A stretch of 6,143 bases of DNA from JAZRYE01 sp045600585. Lineage in GTDB: Bacteria > Bacillota_I > Bacilli_A > RFN20 > CAG-826. Positions 5,437 to 6,143 of this stretch are shown piece by piece. The position numbers and the translations under genes are program-made. Under the pieces are notes generated by a model. It saw only the letters and a list, made by a program, of their open reading frames with translations. It was not told the DNA's origin and made no database searches. The stretch covers positions 1-6,143 of the forward strand of contig JAZRYE010000028.1 of the NCBI GenBank assembly GCA_045600585.1. Direction: 5' to 3'. Every line of letters starts with the position of its first letter. Position 1 is the stretch's first letter.

Positions 5437-6143
5437 TATTCATTCTCTCAAACGAATTCCCAATTAAAGAATTATGCCGAATTATGGGAATAAATAGGAG
5501 CAGTTTCTACAAGTGGAAAGAAAGAATGGAAAGGCCATCTCAAAGAATGATTAAACGTATCAGCGATATAAAGTTGTTCTCTGAATATCATGAAAGATAT
5601 CCGAATCATGGATATCGATGGTTAAACCGATTGATTAGAAATGAATTAGGTGTCGTCATGTCTGATCAATATGCTCATAAGTGTTGCAAAAATGCTGGAA
5701 TTAAAAGCATTTCTAAGCATTATCATTATAAGAAGCCTGGTAATCCATTCAAAATTTATCCAAATCTTCTAATGGCGGATTTTGAAGTTAATGGTCCATT
5801 TGAATGTGTTGTTACAGATATGACGGCGTTTTGGTGTAATGAAACATATTGGGAATTAACATTATTTATGGACTTATGGAACAACGAAATTGTTGCTTAT
5901 GGTTTGTCTGATGTTAGAGGCGATCCATCTACATATCATGAAGGATTAACAAAGTTGCTTGAAAAGAAAAAAGAATACAAAGACCTAAAGTTGATTTTGC
6001 ATAGCGACCAAGGTGCAGTGTACTCTTCGAAAAGCTTTAATAAACTTTTACCTTCTTATAATATCATACGTTCAATGTCTCGTGCAGGAACTCCTACAGA
6101 TAATGCAGCAATGGAAGCAATTAATGGTTGGGTAAAAGAAGAG
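5418..6143 (+). CDS. IS3-family transposase OrfB (DDE integrase core), 3' end missing
   Basis: The frame is open from the frameshift site to the window edge, 242 codons. The first part carries an HTH_21-like region (ELCRIMGINRSSFYKWKER, then HERYPNHGYRWLNRLIRNE). The rve integrase core follows with all three catalytic residues: D in VVTDMT (codon 5817), D in LHSDQG (codon 6006) and E in DNAAMEAING (codon 6114). The gap between the second D and E is 35 residues, the DD(35)E signature of IS3. The start given is the first codon after the T TTA AAG slip. There is no early ATG; the first in frame is at 5484 and would cut into the helix-turn-helix region, which supports synthesis as a frameshift fusion. 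The core looks intact, so the element may be active if its missing end is whole. Confidence 0.9.

Larger units (their letters stand above)
4992..6143 (+). mobile_element. IS3-family insertion sequence, left part only
   Basis: Two overlapping transposase frames, orfA and orfB in the -1 frame, with a DD(35)E triad in orfB, identify an IS3-family element. The right end lies beyond the window. The left end is put tentatively at TG 4992-4993, because IS3 elements usually begin with TG, the following 25 bases have the look of a terminal repeat, and the gap to orfA is then a normal 75 bases. The exact boundary cannot be settled without the right inverted repeat. A TATAAT at 4987-4992 just outside this end could act as a -10 box but lacks a good -35. 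Confidence 0.8.

Noticed and set aside
54..6143. An alternative genetic code with TGA as Trp
   Set aside because: The long genes encode Trp with TGG throughout and need no TGA readthrough, so nothing calls for a changed code.

Overview
This AT-rich window looks like an accessory stretch of a low-GC Bacillota genome, most likely an uncultured gut Erysipelotrichia/Mollicutes-like lineage. The reasons are strong AT bias, purine-rich AGGAGG-type ribosome binding sites, a large serine recombinase of the TndX/TnpX type with a TnpW-like small protein, and a secreted Cys/His protein of a style I associate with such genomes. That placement is an inference. Trp is always TGG in the long frames and the stops seen are TAA and TAG, so the standard code fits.

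Layout. Positions 1-50 hold the last 15 codons of an upstream gene. It is followed at once by a gene for a secreted, CHAP/NlpC-like protein (96-1562), whose apparent original start (ATG 54, good ribosome binding site) is cut by a TAA at codon 6. An AT-rich gap of about 450 bp follows; it carries a terminator-like hairpin (1943-1975) only 36 bp before an XRE-type regulator gene (2012-2299). That gene converges on a recombinase operon, and the two share one bidirectional terminator (2302-2349). The operon runs leftwards on the minus strand: tnpW-like gene (4427-4263), unknown 70-residue gene (4204-3992), 539-residue large serine recombinase (3967-2348).

Upstream of tnpW, from about 4440 to 4915, is a stretch with no convincing long gene but dense structure: 15 copies of TGGCA/TGCCA, a 32-bp one-sided-bulged palindrome (4720-4794), and a second large hairpin (4872-4915). 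This is the least explained and most interesting part of the window. From about 4992 to the right edge lies the left part of an IS3-family insertion sequence, with orfA (5068-5436) and orfB in the -1 frame (5418 to beyond 6143) carrying a complete DD(35)E triad.

Working model: the regulator, recombinase, 70-residue protein and TnpW-like protein form the recombination module of a Tn4451/Tn5397-like element, or possibly a small stand-alone serine-recombinase element. The repeat region would be its control or processing site, and an IS3-type element lies next to it. The secreted-protein gene would be host DNA to the left. Neither element end can be fixed from this window alone.
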